In this document: positions 7,291 through 7,372 of the stretch, piece after piece
Numbering within the stretch: the stretch's first letter is position 1
Layout of the letters: each line of letters begins with the position of its first letter
DNA from: Prevotellaceae bacterium
GTDB lineage: Bacteria; Bacteroidota; Bacteroidia; Bacteroidales; UBA932
Direction: 5' to 3'
Assembly: GCA_031267155.1 (NCBI GenBank)
Contig: JAIRZR010000155.1
Location: 1-7,372, forward strand
Length of the DNA stretch: 7,372 bases
Translations under genes and position numbers: made by a program
Notes under the pieces: model-generated
Databases searched by the model: none
What the model was told of the DNA's origin: nothing
The model's input: the letters and a program-made list of their open reading frames with translations, nothing else

Positions 7291-7331
7291 TAGAGACGCG
7301 ATGCCATGAAGACCGATGCATCGCGTCTCTA
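7291..7331. repeat. Long hairpin palindrome, REP/MITE-like intergenic repeat
   Basis: TAGAGACGCGATGC (7291-7304) pairs perfectly over 14 bp with GCATCGCGTCTCTA (7318-7331), leaving a 13-base loop. The inner part also contains CGATGCATCG (7314-7323), itself a perfect 10-bp palindrome, so an alternative fold exists. GATG occurs at both 7300-7303 and 7315-7318; removing the 15 bases 7304-7318 would leave a continuous 26-bp palindrome. I recall palindromes of the GTAGAGACG...CGTCTCTAC type as dispersed repeats in several bacterial phyla, including cyanobacteria. No T run flanks it, so terminator function is not obvious, though the stem is strong. Confidence 0.75.
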
Positions 7332-7372
7332 CATATAATCGCTGGAATGAGCGTTCACAATTGCGACACGTC

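Larger units (their letters stand above)
7033..7372. other. Region after tsaD without a convincing gene
   Basis: No strong terminator follows tsaD: CCGG/CCGG around ACAAG (from about 7042) gives only a 4-bp stem and no T run. TTCCCGT occurs twice with a 10-base period (7076-7082 and 7086-7092), just upstream of a promoter-like pair at 7099-7128. Behind that lie a doubtful 42-codon frame, a hairpin TTGGCG/CGCCAA (7192-7197 with 7204-7209) with no T run, and a long palindrome at 7291-7331. After the palindrome, 41 bases remain to the window edge. An ATG at 7347 opens a frame to the edge, too short to judge. Confidence 0.6.

Noticed and set aside
7329..7370. Possible C-terminal end of a minus-strand gene entering from the right edge, stopping at the palindrome
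   Set aside because: Only 13 codons before the stop are visible and they match nothing I recognise; any frame can stay open that long by chance.

Overview
The window most likely comes from a member of the Bacteroidota, probably Bacteroidales-like. Three things point there. Two perfect matches to the TAnnTTTG element used by the Bacteroidota primary sigma factor stand in intergenic DNA. The start of the large gene has an A/T-rich upstream region with no Shine-Dalgarno motif. Both proteins carry sequence blocks that I recall as typical of the Bacteroidota branches of their families. The genus cannot be told from this stretch.

Layout: positions 1-439 are non-coding, with small GGG/CCC hairpins, a two-copy degenerate repeat, a run of nine C residues and a good promoter element at 371-378. 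Positions 440-5989 encode a complete 1849-residue lipoprotein of the bacterial alpha-2-macroglobulin family, with an intact Cys-Leu-Glu-Gln thioester. Its stop codon overlaps or closely abuts the start of tsaD, the catalytic subunit for the t6A tRNA modification (end at 7032). Positions 7033-7372 hold no convincing gene. They contain a strong promoter-like pair (7099-7128), a dubious 42-codon reading frame directly behind it, and a long hairpin palindrome (7291-7331) that looks like a dispersed repeat.

The two main genes are on the same strand and almost certainly share a transcript. They have no obvious shared biochemistry: one is an envelope-anchored protease trap, the other an essential cytoplasmic tRNA-modification enzyme. 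The link is probably transcriptional convenience or translational coupling.

I did not find a convincing undescribed system. The observations most worth checking are the tight junction between the two genes, the C tract upstream of the macroglobulin gene, and the interrupted palindrome plus promoter after tsaD.
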